A stretch of DNA of 64,000 nucleotides from Polaribacter ponticola. GTDB taxonomy: Bacteria; Bacteroidota; Bacteroidia; Flavobacteriales; Flavobacteriaceae. The stretch spans positions 1,147,001 to 1,211,000 of the forward strand of contig NZ_JAOSLC020000003.1 of NCBI RefSeq assembly GCF_026191475.2. The letters run 5' to 3'. This document shows, piece after piece, positions 17,541-26,828 of the stretch (position 1 is the first letter of the stretch; every line of letters starts with the position of its first letter). The notes under the pieces are model-generated. The model made no database searches. It saw only the letters and a list, made by a program, of their open reading frames with translations, and was not told the origin of the DNA. The position numbers and the translations under genes are program-made.

Positions 17541-18242
17541 TTATATATTATAACAATATTGGTATAAAGTTTTAAAATGAACTTTCATTTTTTCCTTTGC
17601 CAATTTTGGTTCTTGATTTAAAATTGCATCATAAATATCTTGATGCTCTTTTATACCTTCATGAGCTAAACCTTTATCGCAAACATGATATTTTTCGAAA
17701 TTTGTAATTATTTCTGGAGTAATAATTAACATAAAAGTGTTCATAGTACTATTTCCGCTTGCTTTTGCTATTGCAAGATGAAATAACAAATCTTCTTGAA
17801 CTGCATCTTCACCATTTAAAACTTTACTTTTATAAGCTTCTAATGCTTTTTTTATTTCTATTAAATCTTCTTCAGTTCTTTGTATGGAAGCTAATCTCGC
17901 TGTTTTTAATTCTAATAAAATTCTAGTTTCTACTAAAGATTTAAAATCTGGTTCTTCTAATCTTAAAATATCTTCAATCATACCATTTAAGGCAATTACT
18001 CCAATATTTGCTACAAAAGTTCCACTTTGTGGTCTTGATTTTAATAATCCATAAAACTCTAACTTACCAATAGCTTCTCGAACATTAGATCTACTTACTT
18101 CAAACTTCTCCGAAAGCATACGCTCTGAAGGTAACTTATCTCCAGGTTCTAAATTTTTATAATTAATAAGATCTCTAATTCCTTTAATTATTAAATTTTG
18201 AACTTGTTGATTTTCGTTTTTTGTAAGTACTTCTATCTTCAT
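17541..18242 (-). CDS. GntR-family (FadR/FCD) transcriptional regulator
   Basis: A 233-residue regulator with an N-terminal winged HTH (LEPGDKLPSERMLSEKFEVS, RSNVREAIGKLEFYGLLKSR) and a C-terminal FCD domain (ETRILLELKTARLA, DLLFHLAIAKASGN, HQDIYDAILNQEP) containing the Asp/His positions that usually bind a metal and a sugar acid or carboxylate. This subfamily controls uronate genes (UxuR, ExuR, KdgR-like). It lies between the SusD/SusC and transporter genes. A strong palindrome upstream of susC (22069-22093) is a candidate target. It appears intact although the genes around it are broken. Confidence 0.9.
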   Translation of the reverse strand: MKIEVLTKNENQQVQNLIIKGIRDLINYKNLEPGDKLPSERMLSEKFEVSRSNVREAIGKLEFYGLLKSRPQSGTFVANIGVIALNGMIEDILRLEEPDFKSLVETRILLELKTARLASIQRTEEDLIEIKKALEAYKSKVLNGEDAVQEDLLFHLAIAKASGNSTMNTFMLIITPEIITNFEKYHVCDKGLAHEGIKEHQDIYDAILNQEPKLAKEKMKVHFKTLYQYCYNI

Positions 18243-18407
18243 AATCTATCTTAATTTAGTAAGTAAATTTATTAGTATAAATGTATAAAAACTATTTCGA
18301 ATTAGATAATTTCTTTTAAAAATTAAGGCTTTACTTTATCAGATTAATCAAATAAAGTAAAACCTTAATAAAATTAACTCAAATAATATCTATTTATTTG
18401 CAAAATG

Positions 18408-19236
18408 CTAGTAACCTGCATTTTGAGTAATTACTTCTCCACTTGCAAAAATTTCAGATGTTGGTAATGGAAATACATGATAATTAGAGCTTATAGTTTT
18501 ACCCATTGCAGCATCTAAAGTACCAGTTCTTACCAAATCGAAAAATCTTTGTCCTTCTAAAGCTAATTCTAATCTTCTTTCATTTGCAATAGCAGTTCTA
18601 ACTGTTACTTGTGTTACAGCAGTTGTATTTGCTAAATTTGCTCTACTTCTAATTTTATTCAATTGAGTAATAGCAGCAGGAGTACTTCCGTTTTCATTTA
18701 ATGCTTCGGCATATAATAAAATTGCGTCTCCTAATCTTAAATCAATAAAATCTTGATCTCCACTATTAAACTTAGTACCAACTACTCTTACAGCACTAGT
18801 TCTATTTATAGTAACATTTTTTCTTGTTACATCTTGTGTATCATCAAAAGCTTTTACTAATGAATTAGTAATTGGAAAATCATCTCCCTTAGAATCATTT
18901 CCACCAAACCAAAAAGCAAATACAGTACCAGAACCTGCAGTAATAGCTCCAGAAATTTGAGTTGAATATAAAATCTCTGAATTTAAATCATTTCCAAATA
19001 TATCTGCAAAATTTGCTTGTAAACTAATTCCTGCACCTGCAGCTCCATTTACAACATCACGTAAATATGGTTCTGCATTTACAAAGTCTCCCATATATAC
19101 ATAAGCACGACCTAACAATCCTTGTGCAGCAATCTTAGAAGCTCTTCCTGTTGCAATACCAGAATTATCTAAATTTGACATAGCATCTGAAAGATCTGTA
19201 ATTATTTGACTATAAACATCTGCTACAGATTTTCTA
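18408..19236 (-). pseudogene. susD: SusD-like glycan-binding lipoprotein, C-terminal half only
   Basis: SusD proteins sit on the outer membrane and pass glycans to SusC. About 275 residues remain, reading from EISILARKSVADVYSQIITD, through TPR-like helices (AAQGLLGRAYVYMGDFVNAE) to LRLGDAILLYAEALNENG, ANERRLELALEGQRFFDLVR and the ending YHVFPLPTSEIFASGEVITQ. The N-terminal half, including the lipoprotein signal, is missing, and the sequence runs directly into the end of the susC frame. It is therefore the product of a susC-susD deletion or an assembly join. The family is normally about 500 residues. Confidence 0.85.
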
Positions 19237-19237
19237 G

Positions 19238-21802
19238 CTAAAATAGAAATTTCATTTCAACTTGACCAGCAGTTTGTACAGCCCAAATTTCACCAATTTC
19301 TCCACCTACATAATTTCTAAAAACAACATCTCTACCAGATTGACCAGCAAATAACCTAGGTAATTCATCTAAATCTCCTAAATCAGTAATTTCTGTTTTA
19401 ACTGTAGATAAATTTGCACTAAGATTCCAAGAAAAATCATCCTTATTAATCAAGTTTGCAGCAAACTCAAATTCTAAACCAGAACTTTGCACATCACCTG
19501 AGTTAAGATTAATAGCACTGGTTCCTAGCACTTCAGATACACTTTGATTAATTAAAATATTTTCAATATCAGAAGTATAATAATCTACTCCTAAAGTAAA
19601 ACGATTGTTTAATATACCTAAGTCAATACCGAAATTGGTTTCAGTATTTGTTTGCCAAGTTAAATCTGGATTAGCGACATCTGTAGGAATCAAATACCCG
19701 TTACCATAGACTGTTGCTCCAGAACCTAACAAACTTAAAGAACTATAAGCTCCTAAAAAAGATGCAGTACCTAAAGAACCTGTACTAGCTCTTAACTTTA
19801 ATTTGCTTAATATATCGTTATCCGCAAAAAAATCTTCTTTATGAACATTCCAACCTAAAGAAACTGCAGGAAATACTTCATATCTATTGTTCGCTCCAAA
19901 ACGAGAATCACCATCTCTTCTAATAGATGCAGATACTAAATATTTATCATCAAACGCGTAATTAACTCTACCAAAGACACTTCTTCTTGTACTCGTTTCA
20001 TCACGTTCTGTAACTACAATATTTGCTGGATCTAATAAACCATAATTAACAATATCACCAAAAGGAACATAAGATCCTCTTAAAGCTGTTGCTTTCGTAT
20101 AATTATTTTGAAACTCAACACCTACTACCGCAGAAACATCATGGTTTCCTATTTCTTTTGTATAACTTAAAGTAGTTTCACTTAAAATAGATGATCTTTT
20201 AGTATCAGTTTGATCTAAATCTGTATTTTGAAATCTAGCTTTACCATCTGCTAAAATTCCTTGATAATAATATGATTGTGTATCTCTAAGATCTGCACCT
20301 AAAACAGTTTTTAGGTTTAAACCTTCTAATAGATTATATTCTATATAAGAGCTAATATTAAAAAAATATGTTTTTTCCCAGTTCTCAGCGTTATCTAACT
20401 TAGCTGCAGGACCCTGATCTCCAGAACCTCCAATACCATTATTATTTTTTCCATAATGCCAATCGTTCACAAAATCACCTGGTACTAAGTCTTGAATACT
20501 TTGTACATATCCATCAACACCATCTGTTGCTGAATTTCTACCAGCATCAAATGCTTGCAAACCTAAACCTACAGCTTGGTTATTTAAATTTTGTACAAAT
20601 GCAATAGATTCTTCAGTATGATAAATTGGGTGAAAACTATATGCTCTTGATAAATCTCTCATATCATGAGCAACAATTTGTCTTTTAGACATAAATCCGT
20701 TAAAATTTAAACCTGTCTTAAATTTTTCACCAAATTTGGTATCTATATTTAAACGAGCGTTTACTCTTTCAAAACCTTGAGTTCTTACAATACCTTCAGT
20801 ATCTTGGTAACCTACAGATGCAAAATAGTTTGAAGTATCATTACCTCCACTCATACTAAAGTCATGACTTACACTTGTTCCAGATTGATATAACCAATCT
20901 TCAACACTTACTTCTCCAGGAGAGTTTTCATATGCAGATAATCTATATTCTATAAATGCAGGATCAATTTGAGAAAGATCCCAATTACCAGCTGCAATTT
21001 CACTTCTTGAGTGTGCTGCCCATTCTGATCCTGTTTTAAGAATATTATCTCTATACTTATTTGAAGCACTTAAATAAGTATTATAACTAAATTTTGTTTT
21101 ACCAGACTTTCCTTTTTTAGTAGTAACTAAAACAACACCATTTGCACCTCTTGAACCATATATAGCAGCAGATGCAGCATCTTTTAGCACTTCCATACTT
21201 TCAATATCGTTCGGATTAACAGTTGCTAAACTACCAGAAATTGGGTAACCATCTACAACAATTAAAGGATTAGAATTGCTTGATATAGAAGAAGCAGCTC
21301 TAATTTGAATTTTTGGATCTGCTCCTGGCTCTCCACTTGCGTTTTGAATTAATACACCAGCTAACTTACCAGCCATTGCTTCATCTACACGCGTAGCTTG
21401 AACTGCTGCAACATCATCACCTCCTATTTTTGCAATTGCACCAGTTAAATGACTTTTTTTACGAGTACCATAACCAACAACTACAATCTCATCTAATACA
21501 CTAGCATCTTCTACTAATGATATATTTAATGTTTTTTGATTAGTAATAGTTACTTTCTGCGTAGCATAACCTAAATAAGAAAATTCTAAAACTTGACCTT
21601 TTTCTACTTGAATAGAATAATTACCATCAAAATCTGTTTCTGTTCCTTTGGCAGTGTTCTGGATTACAATAGTTACTCCAGGTAAAGGTGAGTTTTCCCC
21701 TTTAGAATTTACTACACCTTTTAAAGTGTATGCATCTTGTGCATAAAAGCAAATGTTTACTAACATTACTAGCAGTAATGTTATTTTAAATTTTAATTTC
21801 AT
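19238..21802 (-). CDS. susC: SusC-like TonB-dependent outer-membrane transporter, C-terminally truncated
   Basis: Outer-membrane importer of oligosaccharides. It has a signal peptide, a carboxypeptidase-like domain (GVVNSKGENSPLPGVTIVIQ, TDFDGNYSIQV), the TonB-box region (DEIVVVGYGT), a plug domain (PLIVVDGYPISG, DAASAAIYGSRGANGVVLVT) and barrel strands. It stops at residue 854, after VGGEIGEIWAVQTAGQVE, where relatives continue for roughly 150-200 residues to the C-terminal beta-signal. The stop lies exactly where susD sequence begins, so the missing end is due to the same deletion as the missing susD start. First gene of the minus-strand transport unit, with a GntR-type palindrome upstream. 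Confidence 0.9.
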   Translation of the reverse strand: MKLKFKITLLLVMLVNICFYAQDAYTLKGVVNSKGENSPLPGVTIVIQNTAKGTETDFDGNYSIQVEKGQVLEFSYLGYATQKVTITNQKTLNISLVEDASVLDEIVVVGYGTRKKSHLTGAIAKIGGDDVAAVQATRVDEAMAGKLAGVLIQNASGEPGADPKIQIRAASSISSNSNPLIVVDGYPISGSLATVNPNDIESMEVLKDAASAAIYGSRGANGVVLVTTKKGKSGKTKFSYNTYLSASNKYRDNILKTGSEWAAHSRSEIAAGNWDLSQIDPAFIEYRLSAYENSPGEVSVEDWLYQSGTSVSHDFSMSGGNDTSNYFASVGYQDTEGIVRTQGFERVNARLNIDTKFGEKFKTGLNFNGFMSKRQIVAHDMRDLSRAYSFHPIYHTEESIAFVQNLNNQAVGLGLQAFDAGRNSATDGVDGYVQSIQDLVPGDFVNDWHYGKNNNGIGGSGDQGPAAKLDNAENWEKTYFFNISSYIEYNLLEGLNLKTVLGADLRDTQSYYYQGILADGKARFQNTDLDQTDTKRSSILSETTLSYTKEIGNHDVSAVVGVEFQNNYTKATALRGSYVPFGDIVNYGLLDPANIVVTERDETSTRRSVFGRVNYAFDDKYLVSASIRRDGDSRFGANNRYEVFPAVSLGWNVHKEDFFADNDILSKLKLRASTGSLGTASFLGAYSSLSLLGSGATVYGNGYLIPTDVANPDLTWQTNTETNFGIDLGILNNRFTLGVDYYTSDIENILINQSVSEVLGTSAINLNSGDVQSSGLEFEFAANLINKDDFSWNLSANLSTVKTEITDLGDLDELPRLFAGQSGRDVVFRNYVGGEIGEIWAVQTAGQVEMKFLF

Positions 21803-22068
21803 AATAGTATTTTATGTTTTTAAAAATGTAATTTGTTATTCATATTTTATGAATAACGGTTTTTAATTAACACAACCTAAAAACTAAAATCACTATTAAA
21901 AAAATAACTTGTTTTTAATAAATGATATTTAATATTTAGACGATGTATTGGTTTGCTCTTCGTTTTGAAGAAGTTTTTTTAATAAAAAGGATAGACGTAC
22001 ACCTATCCTTTTTCGTTTTAATTAATTCAAATTTAATATCATACGCTATCTATTTTTTGTTAACTCAA

Positions 22069-22093
22069 CTGGTTATCCAAATTGGATAATCAG
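22069..22093. promoter_or_regulatory. 25-bp palindrome, candidate GntR-family operator for susC
   Basis: The half-sites CTGGTTATCCAA and TTGGATAATCAG pair at 11 of 12 positions around one central base. FCD-type GntR regulators bind such sites, and one is encoded downstream in the same cluster. Confidence 0.6.
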
Positions 22094-22370
22094 ATTGATT
22101 TTCCAGATATACACATATTTTTTTAAAACAAGTAAATCTTAATAAAAAGTTAAAATTTTTACCAAAAAGTTAAGAAATTGATTAATTAAATATTAAATTC
22201 TTTAAACCATTATTAATTAGCGATATATATCAATAAAAAGATTAACATTTAGTTTACATTTTTACTTATTCATTTAGAGAAATTTTATAGGTCTTAAACT
22301 TAAATAAGAGGTATTATTATTAATGAGTATTTTTATAAAAAAATTAGAAAGTTAATTGTTTTATAAAAAA

Positions 22371-22404
22371 AGTAACCTCAATTATTTTTTTAATTGAGGT
22401 TACT
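22371..22404 (-). terminator. terminator of the serine-hydrolase gene
   Basis: AGTAACCTCAATTA and its exact complement form a perfect 14-bp stem with a six-base loop. On the minus strand it is followed by a run of seven T. Confidence 0.85.
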
Positions 22405-22439
22405 AATACAAAACAAAAAGGTTTTTAAGAATTCAATAT

Positions 22440-23903
22440 TTAATTTTGAAGTTTTTTTAAGGCTTTTTTACCTGCCAAATTTTTAGGGTTTAATTTTAAA
22501 GATTTTTTATAATTTAAAATTGCCATTTTTTTACTCCCATTTATTAGATATGCTTCTCCTAAGCTATCATAAGTATTCCATGAGTTTGGAAACTTCTCTA
22601 CATTAAGTTTTAAAATTTCAATAGCTTCAACAACTTTATTCATTCCTAAAAGCTGATAACCTAAATTATTAATCTCATTTTCATTAATAGAATAATTATC
22701 TGTATCCTTAAATTTAACAAATTTTCGAAAAGCGATATCAAATCCTTCAGTCATAGCAGTCTCCATTAATAAATCTGCAAATGATTTTTTAGGCAAAACA
22801 TATGGTCCATTATAAAGTATACTTCCTATTGATAAACCTATATTAGTTAAATTAGTATTTTCCACATTATTTAACAAAACTATTAAATTATTCTGCTCTG
22901 GCATTCTATAGATAACAGTTGTAAATCCATTTATGCCACCCGTATGATTAATAATTTTAACTTTTTTACCTCCAATACTTTTTTCAATTATATGCCAACC
23001 ATAGCCATAACCTCCACCCCAAGCAGAAACATAAGGTTTAAATAATAATTTTTTATACTTTTCTTTTAAAAGTAAATTTTGAGACAAAGCTTTATCCCAA
23101 ATAAATAAATCTTCTGTTGTAGAATACATAGATCCAGCGGCATAAGGTATAGACATATCTCCAAAATTAGAATTGCTATATATTTTTCCTGTTTTTAAAT
23201 AACCTGTTGCTCTATTCTTTAATAATGTACTGTGATGATCAAAACCAGTATTTTTCATTTTAAGAGGTATAAAAATATTTTCATGCAAAACTTGCTCATA
23301 AGATTTACCTGTAATTTTTTCAATTAGCACACCTAATAAAAAATATCCCGAATTACTATATGAGAATTTTTTACCCGGTTTAAATTGAAGCGGTAAATCT
23401 GAGAATAACGAAATAAACTCATTTGGTGTGTAAGTATTTCTACTATATTCTTTCATGAAATTTGGAATCATTAAAAACTCTGGAATCCCAGAAGTATGCG
23501 TAAGTAAATGATGTACTGTTATTTGATTTCCGGTTTTCTTCGGATAATCAGGAAGATAATTTGAAATTTTAGCATCTAATTTTAATTTACCTTGTTCAAC
23601 TAATTGAAGAATTAACATTGAAGTAAATTGTTTAGTAATAGATCCCAAACGATGTTTCGTATTTGGTTTATTAGGAATATCCCATTCCATGTTTGCGAAA
23701 CCTACACCTTCATTATAGATTACTTTTCCGTTTTCTACAACAAGTACAGAACCATTAAATAAGCCGTACTCATTATTTACGCTCATTAACTCTTTAATCT
23801 TTTCTGCTTTACTTTGCCCAAAAGAATTTGAAATGGATGTTAACAGAAAAACAGAAACTAGTAACACTAGCTTTATTACATTGTATTTTAAAAATTGTTT
23901 CAT
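22440..23903 (-). CDS. secreted serine hydrolase (class C beta-lactamase/DD-peptidase fold) with TPR tail
   Basis: A 487-residue exported protein: signal peptide (residues 1-29, ending SISNSFGQ), then a beta-lactamase-related domain with SxxK in RLGSITKQFTSM, YxN in FSYSNSGYFLLG and HTGG in IINHTGGINGFT. The last 80 residues form tetratricopeptide-like helices (AIEILKLNVEKFPNSWNTYD, SLGEAYLINGSKKMAILNYK), common in the flavobacterial members of this family. Such enzymes act as esterases or D-amino-acid peptidases in the periplasm. True antibiotic resistance is not implied. Monocistronic, with its own terminator. Confidence 0.9.
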   Translation of the reverse strand: MKQFLKYNVIKLVLLVSVFLLTSISNSFGQSKAEKIKELMSVNNEYGLFNGSVLVVENGKVIYNEGVGFANMEWDIPNKPNTKHRLGSITKQFTSMLILQLVEQGKLKLDAKISNYLPDYPKKTGNQITVHHLLTHTSGIPEFLMIPNFMKEYSRNTYTPNEFISLFSDLPLQFKPGKKFSYSNSGYFLLGVLIEKITGKSYEQVLHENIFIPLKMKNTGFDHHSTLLKNRATGYLKTGKIYSNSNFGDMSIPYAAGSMYSTTEDLFIWDKALSQNLLLKEKYKKLLFKPYVSAWGGGYGYGWHIIEKSIGGKKVKIINHTGGINGFTTVIYRMPEQNNLIVLLNNVENTNLTNIGLSIGSILYNGPYVLPKKSFADLLMETAMTEGFDIAFRKFVKFKDTDNYSINENEINNLGYQLLGMNKVVEAIEILKLNVEKFPNSWNTYDSLGEAYLINGSKKMAILNYKKSLKLNPKNLAGKKALKKLQN

Positions 23904-24086
23904 AAGATTTATATTTTCTATTTATTAAACTTTTTCAAAAGTAAAATGAAAACAGACTGAATAGAATCTTATGAGATAACTAACAACTATTATACTATGT
24001 ATAACAAGTTTATATGCTTAATTGTAAAAACATAAAATTTTGTAAAAAAAGTGTAAGTAACTAAAAAGTAAAACGACTATGCTTTT

Positions 24087-24160
24087 GATAAGAATCTTCT
24101 TATCATTCTTTTTCATAGCAATTTTTCCCACTTCTTAATAAGGAGTGGGTTTTATTTTTT
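24087..24160 (+). terminator. two plus-strand hairpins with T tracts and no plus-strand gene before them
   Basis: GATAAGAA/TTCTTATC (24087-24104) is followed by ATTCTTTTT. A longer hairpin from CCCACTTCTTA to TAAGGAGTGGG (24127-24149) is followed by TTTTATTTTTT. Both look like plus-strand terminators, yet the gap 23904-24151 has no plus-strand coding frame. They could end an unannotated small RNA, or the second may serve the minus-strand oxygenase gene as a stem only. Confidence 0.45.
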
Positions 24161-24967
24161 ATAGTGATGTGGATTTTCTCTAATTCCTTTTTTAAATAAT
24201 TTACGAATTGAGCTTCGCAAACCATTATCAATTCTAAAAACAACATCTTTTATTTTTTGAGAAGGTCTGCCTCTAAAGGTTGTTATATGAAAGTCATCAT
24301 TATTAGTTAGTGATATTTCAGAAAAATAATAATTAGATACACAACATCTAACCTTATCTACTACAACTTTATTTACAGAATGCCAAGATTCTTGATGCGT
24401 TGCCATAACAACCAACCTATTAAAGCGGCTTTCTATAATTATTGGAGATTCCTTTAAACCTTTATTCCATAATTCTAAATTGCCACCATTTTCTAATTGC
24501 CAATTTGGAGTTACATAAAAAAGTAAATTTAAAACACGCCACAACTGTCTATCCTTATCGTGTGAGTTATCTAAATGCGGACTTAAGTAATTATTTTTCG
24601 ACATTAAAGACATTCCGCCAGCATATAAATTATCATCTGGAAGAATATTTTTTAATCCGCAGATTTCTGAAACTGAATTAACAACACTTTCATCTTGAAA
24701 AGCATAAATTACCTCTTCTAAAAGCGGATTGTATTTATCCATTTGATAGGCAACATACTTATGTTCTCTAATGTTCTTTCTTTGTTTGGTTTCAGATAAT
24801 TTCGGAAAACTCTTATAAATTGCATTTACAAAATCTCCAGGTAGAAGATCATCAACATAAAAAAAACCAATTTCATTTTTACTTTTGTAAAAAAGGTCTT
24901 TTAAAGATGCTTTTTCTTTCGTTAATTTATCAACGATTAATAATGCGATTTCTTTTCTGTTAATCAT
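24152..24967 (-). CDS. 2-oxoglutarate/Fe(II)-dependent oxygenase (prolyl-hydroxylase-like)
   Basis: A 271-residue protein with the double-stranded beta-helix pattern of P4H-type dioxygenases: iron ligands His-x-Asp in LSPHLDNSHD and a distal His in QESWHSVNKV, then the 2-oxoglutarate Arg in KVRCCVSNYYFSE. It overlaps the glycosyltransferase gene upstream by 8 bases, so they are co-expressed. In glycan clusters such enzymes hydroxylate sugars or peptides, but no substrate can be named here. Confidence 0.8.
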   Translation of the reverse strand: MINRKEIALLIVDKLTKEKASLKDLFYKSKNEIGFFYVDDLLPGDFVNAIYKSFPKLSETKQRKNIREHKYVAYQMDKYNPLLEEVIYAFQDESVVNSVSEICGLKNILPDDNLYAGGMSLMSKNNYLSPHLDNSHDKDRQLWRVLNLLFYVTPNWQLENGGNLELWNKGLKESPIIIESRFNRLVVMATHQESWHSVNKVVVDKVRCCVSNYYFSEISLTNNDDFHITTFRGRPSQKIKDVVFRIDNGLRSSIRKLFKKGIRENPHHYKK

Positions 24968-25673
24968 TTACAATTTTTCTTGACAAGAATTTAGTGAACG
25001 CAACAATATAAAAAATTGGTTTTAATAACAACGAAGTTAAATCAGTTTTTAAATTAACCTCTTCTTTATATAAATTCCAATTACCAGATTTAGAAACACC
25101 GTCTGAATTACACTTTGCAATAGTTGATTCAATAATAAAACATTTCTCATTCTGTTTATATAATATAAGGTTTAACCAATAATCTGATAGTGTCTTGTAT
25201 TTTAAAGGATATTTGGTATTTAAAAAAAGTACTTTTTTATAAAATGTACCTTGATGATGTAAACCATTTCTAATCCACATATCGTTTGACCAAGAAGGGT
25301 TTTTAGTCATTTTATTTTTACTATATATAAAAGGAGTCTTATTACCTACGTAAACGATATTACCTGCAATTAAATTTACGCTTTCTAAAGTTCGATTTAA
25401 AAAACAATTCTCTAAAACAGATTCATGATAAAGCTCATCTCCTGCTCCTAAAAAGTACAACCATTCTCCGTTAGAAAAAGCTATTCCTTTATTCATTGCG
25501 TCATAAATTCCTTTATCTTTTTCTGATTGATAGAAAAATGGCGCTTCTAAATGTTCTAAATATTCTTGAGTTTCCTTAGAAGATTTACCATCAATAATCC
25601 AGACCTCGTAATTAGAAAAAGTTTGAGACTTAATACTAATAATCGTTTTTTGCAACCCTAGTAGGTTGTTCAA
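24960..25673 (-). CDS. family 2 glycosyltransferase, start uncertain
   Basis: A GT-A fold transferase using nucleotide sugars at the inner membrane, for surface glycan assembly. Motifs are YEVWIIDGKSSKETQEYL, EKDKGIYDAMNKGIAFSNGE, WLYFLGAGDELYH (DxD-like) and the acceptor part RNGLHHQGTFYKK. The coordinates use a TTG start at 25673. However, the conserved first beta strand (KPKISIIIPVLNN) is encoded upstream in the same frame to about 25703 and no ATG precedes it. The preceding GT4 gene is in the same frame, separated by one TAA (25716-25718). The real start may be ATC at 25706, or the start codon is mutated. Confidence 0.8.
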   Translation of the reverse strand: MNNLLGLQKTIISIKSQTFSNYEVWIIDGKSSKETQEYLEHLEAPFFYQSEKDKGIYDAMNKGIAFSNGEWLYFLGAGDELYHESVLENCFLNRTLESVNLIAGNIVYVGNKTPFIYSKNKMTKNPSWSNDMWIRNGLHHQGTFYKKVLFLNTKYPLKYKTLSDYWLNLILYKQNEKCFIIESTIAKCNSDGVSKSGNWNLYKEEVNLKTDLTSLLLKPIFYIVAFTKFLSRKIVND

Positions 25674-25715
25674 AACAGGAATTATTATGGATATTTTTGG
25701 TTTGATAAATTTATG

Positions 25716-26813
25716 TTATTTAAAATAATTATCTAATTTCTCACTTTCCTTTTCCCAACATAAAATATCTTTTGCTTTTTGCTCATTTTCTTTTATTTCT
25801 GATAATAAAACATCATCTTTTAAAAGTTTTTTTATTGCATTTGCAATTGTTTCTGGTTGATAATCATTAACAAGAACTCCTACTTTATATTTATTTACAA
25901 TTCTTGTAATCTCGGGTAAATTACCAGCAATTATAGGAATACCAGCATGTATATAATCGAATAATTTATTAGGCAAAGAATACTGAAAACTTAAACCTAA
26001 AGGTTCTTCTAAAACCATTCCTAAAGTAGCTTTTTTTGTATAGTTAAATAATTTATCTCTAGAAACTCTCCCTAAAAAATGAACTCTATTATTCATGTTT
26101 TCTTTAGCTACAAAATCCTTTAACTCTTCTTCTACTTTACCGTAACCAACAATTATCAAATCTACATCATTAATAAAGTTTAATGCTTTTATCATTGGTT
26201 TTAAACCTCTCCCTGGATTTAAAACTCCTTGATAAATAATTGTTTTATTCTTTGTAGGAAAAACAATATCATCAACAATTAAAACATCTTTCTTTAAGGG
26301 TATATTTCGAATCAACCCCATTTTATTCTGATATTTATCATCATAAAACTCAACAATAGATTGACTTACAGTATATGAATTTTTAATTTTTGGTAAGAAA
26401 AAGTCTTCTAACTTTCTCCAAAAACCTTGCACAAATTTTCTTCCTTGTAATTCTGGTCCTTCAGAAAAAAGCTCATGACTATCATACACTAAATTTATAT
26501 TTTTTATTTTACTAGCAAAAAAACAAGATGGTAATGTATCTAAATCATTAGAAAGTATGTAATCGTATTTTCTAAAAAGTAAATAAAAAAATAATCTGAT
26601 ATTAAATTCGGCATAAAACAGAAAATTATTATTAAAAAAATGCTGTTTTCTAACAATTTTATAACCTCTTTTTACAGCTATTGTATTTGGTAAAACTCTA
26701 CCGTAAACAACAACATCATAATTTTTACTGATTAAATAATTACATACTTTATGCACCCTATAATCTGTAGAAACATCGTTAGTTACCGCTACAAAAACTT
26801 TCTTTTTACCCAA
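25716..26813 (-). CDS. family 4 glycosyltransferase
   Basis: A 365-residue GT-B retaining transferase. The N-terminal Rossmann domain starts KKKVFVAVTNDVSTDYRVHK with NLVYDSHELFSEGPELQGRK. The C-terminal domain has IIYQGVLNPGRGLKPMIKAL, VHFLGRVSRDKLFNYTKKAT, then SLPNKLFDYIHAGIPIIAGN with the E/P motif region that binds the nucleotide. It transfers a sugar from an activated donor to a lipid- or glycan-linked acceptor. It forms one unit with the GT2 and oxygenase genes downstream; the ftsE gene lies 15 bases upstream. A role in exopolysaccharide or LPS decoration is inference. Confidence 0.88.
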   Translation of the reverse strand: MGKKKVFVAVTNDVSTDYRVHKVCNYLISKNYDVVVYGRVLPNTIAVKRGYKIVRKQHFFNNNFLFYAEFNIRLFFYLLFRKYDYILSNDLDTLPSCFFASKIKNINLVYDSHELFSEGPELQGRKFVQGFWRKLEDFFLPKIKNSYTVSQSIVEFYDDKYQNKMGLIRNIPLKKDVLIVDDIVFPTKNKTIIYQGVLNPGRGLKPMIKALNFINDVDLIIVGYGKVEEELKDFVAKENMNNRVHFLGRVSRDKLFNYTKKATLGMVLEEPLGLSFQYSLPNKLFDYIHAGIPIIAGNLPEITRIVNKYKVGVLVNDYQPETIANAIKKLLKDDVLLSEIKENEQKAKDILCWEKESEKLDNYFK

Positions 26814-26828
26814 AAATAATTCTTTTAA

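Larger units (their letters stand above)
21803..22439. other. 637-base intergenic region upstream of susC
   Basis: No gene is visible. It holds a hairpin at 21984-22014 (AAAAAGGATAG/CTATCCTTTTT), usable as a terminator on either strand and lying in the susC leader, the palindrome at 22069-22093, and the serine-hydrolase terminator at 22371-22404. TAAATTTG on the minus strand (22028-22035) is a possible -7 box for susC. The remainder (22094-22370) is AT-rich with nothing I recognise. Confidence 0.6.

Noticed and set aside
22440..23903. Antibiotic-resistance beta-lactamase
   Set aside because: SxxK, YxN and HTGG motifs fit the broad serine-hydrolase family with a TPR tail; nothing points to a true class C resistance enzyme.
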